Positions 63,075 to 64,000 of a stretch of DNA of 64,000 bases are shown piece by piece. The stretch is from Lysobacter sp. GTDB lineage: Bacteria > Pseudomonadota > Gammaproteobacteria > Xanthomonadales > Xanthomonadaceae. Where the stretch lies: the NCBI GenBank assembly GCA_027306995.1, contig DAHUXS010000017.1, positions 1 through 64,000 on the forward strand. The letters are read 5' to 3'. Made by a program: the position numbers and the translations under genes. Each line of letters starts with the position of its first letter. The first letter of the stretch is position 1. The notes under the pieces were generated by a model. The model was given only the letters and a program-made list of their open reading frames with translations. It was not told the DNA's origin and searched no databases.

Positions 63075-63589
63075 GCGTCGTACCCGATCTCGACAATCGC
63101 GAAATGCACCACGCCGCCCGGCAGCGTGGCATCGAATTCGTCATCGACACGCTTGTTGAGCAGTGCGCGCGCCAGCGGTGAATCGATGCTGATGTGGCCG
63201 AGCGCGGCATCGGTCTCGTCCGGGCCGACGATGCGGTAACGCACTTCCTCGCCGCTGTCGCCGCGCTCCAGCGTGACATGCGCGCCGAAGAACACCCGGT
63301 CAGGATGGCTGGGTGCGTGCTCGACCACATGTAGTAGTGGCAGGCGCTTGCTGAGATAGCGCACGCGGCGATCGATACCGCCCAACTGCTTCTTGCGATA
63401 GGTGTATTCCGCATTTTCAGAACGATCGCCTTCGGCCGCTGCCGCTGCCAGCGCACGCACGACCTCCGGGCGCTGCACGCGCCAGAGATCGTCGAGTTCC
63501 GCCTTCAGCCGGTCATGGCCGGCACGGGTGATCAGCGCCGTGCTCTGTTCGGCGGGCGGTCGCCAGCGGCCCATCGGCGGCTGCGTCAT
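63062..63589 (-). CDS. greB: transcription elongation factor GreB
   Basis: 175-residue secondary-channel factor that rescues backtracked RNA polymerase. The N-terminal coiled coil reads [26 protein letters not shown] and carries the acidic tip [40 protein letters not shown] is GreB-specific rather than GreA. The C-terminal FKBP-like domain has [26 protein letters not shown]. It follows the YjgR-type ATPase gene by 16 nt. Confidence 0.95.
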   Translation of the reverse strand: MTQPPMGRWRPPAEQSTALITRAGHDRLKAELDDLWRVQRPEVVRALAAAAAEGDRSENAEYTYRKKQLGGIDRRVRYLSKRLPLLHVVEHAPSHPDRVFFGAHVTLERGDSGEEVRYRIVGPDETDAALGHISIDSPLARALLNKRVDDEFDATLPGGVVHFAIVEIGYDAQSL

Positions 63590-63605
63590 CGTCGCGTGCC
63601 CAGCG

Positions 63606-64000
63606 TCAGCGCTTGCCGCCGAAAATGCCGCCGAGCACGCCGCGCAGGATCTGGCGACCGACCTGCGAACCCATCGTGCGCACGGTCTGCTTGGCCATCG
63701 TCTCGATCATGCCCTGGCGGCGCTTGGTGCCGAAGACCGCGTCCTTTACCGCCTGGCCGAAGCCGCCTTCTTCCTCGTGCTCCTCGCCCTTGGCGGGCGG
63801 GGCGTCGTTGTTGGCCGCCGCGGCATCGGCTTTCTTCGACAGCATTTCGAACGCGGATTCGCGATCAACCGCCTGGTCGTATTTCATTCCGACCGGGCTG
63901 CCTGCACGCACCTGCTGGCGCTCGGCATCGGTGATCGCGCCCATCCGGCAGCGTGGCGGTGCGACCAGGGTGCGTTCCACCGGCATCGGAATGCCCTTGT
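63606..64000 (-). CDS. HerA/YjgR-type (DUF853) ATPase, C-terminal part only
   Basis: The reading frame is open through the right edge. The visible 131 residues include [20 protein letters not shown], typical of the C-terminal end of the YjgR/DUF853 P-loop family, then an acidic helix-rich linker ([17 protein letters not shown]) and a tail [20 protein letters not shown] ending in a Gly-rich GGIFGGKR. The ATPase motifs lie beyond the window. In the family, a DNA-translocase relation is suspected; function is not established. Confidence 0.8.
   Translation of the reverse strand, partial: KGIPMPVERTLVAPPRCRMGAITDAERQQVRAGSPVGMKYDQAVDRESAFEMLSKKADAAAANNDAPPAKGEEHEEEGGFGQAVKDAVFGTKRRQGMIETMAKQTVRTMGSQVGRQILRGVLGGIFGGKR

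Overview
The window is GC-rich, densely packed chromosomal DNA from a gammaproteobacterium, most likely of the Xanthomonadales/Lysobacterales (Lysobacter/Xanthomonas-like). The reasons are the gene orders pcnB-folK-panB-panC-panD-pgi and queG<>nnrD-tsaE-amiC-mutL, a partial kynurenine (3-hydroxyanthranilate) cluster, a large TonB-dependent receptor beside an S9 peptidase, and the protein sequences themselves. Genes commonly overlap by the 4-bp ATGA junction. No insertion sequence, prophage, integron or CRISPR array was seen. Taxon and identities are inferred by reading, not by database search.

Region 1 (1-7.1 kb, minus strand) is one tightly spaced run from asnS to a truncated 3-hydroxyanthranilate 3,4-dioxygenase. 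It carries an aminomuconate-semialdehyde-type dehydrogenase, an SDR with altered active site, a 2-aminomuconate-deaminase-like RidA protein, a beta-carbonic anhydrase and an exported Tiki/EreA-like protein. Region 2 (7.1-10.5 kb, plus) holds an A-type Fe-S carrier, rpsF-rpsR-rplI and dnaB, with a DnaA-box-like cluster before dnaB. Region 3 (10.5-24.3 kb) holds a MarR regulator with VOC and VOC/pentapeptide genes, alr, an ECF sigma/anti-sigma pair, a 960-residue GAF-GAF-GGDEF-EAL protein, an aldehyde dehydrogenase with xseA, ispG, a PAP2 phosphatase and two exported proteins.

Region 4 (24.3-35.2 kb) holds a DMT transporter, murB, pyrD, an antiquitin-type aldehyde dehydrogenase, tRNA-Arg(CCT), thiD, a DUF1275 protein, a PIN-PhoH protein, bcp and gcvR on the minus strand, then dapA-bamC on plus, fdxA and tRNA-Glu(CTC). 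Region 5 (35.3-43.4 kb, plus) is pcnB-folK-panBCD-pgi followed by a GT-C glycosyltransferase and PIG-L deacetylase pair. Region 6 (43.4-52.6 kb) is queG diverging from nnrD-tsaE-amiC-mutL, then a TraB/GumN protein and rsxB-metG. Region 7 (52.6-58.4 kb, minus) is an apparent cargo block of DUF2147, TonB receptor and S9 peptidase between metG and mrp. Region 8 (58.5-64 kb) holds mrp, dcd, an RDD protein, HIT, dienelactone hydrolase, rimO, greB and the C-terminus of a HerA/YjgR-type ATPase.

Most of the content is core metabolism and information processing. The less ordinary signals are regulatory: several divergent gene pairs seem to share overlapping -10 hexamers on opposite strands, and at least five start codons lie 6-7 nt after a plausible -10, which predicts leaderless mRNAs. 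Other points of interest are the three Tiki/TraB-superfamily exported proteins, a carbonic anhydrase embedded in the aminomuconate pathway genes, the VOC-pentapeptide fusion, and the GT-C/PIG-L pair. I did not find a clearly new multi-gene defence or mobile system.
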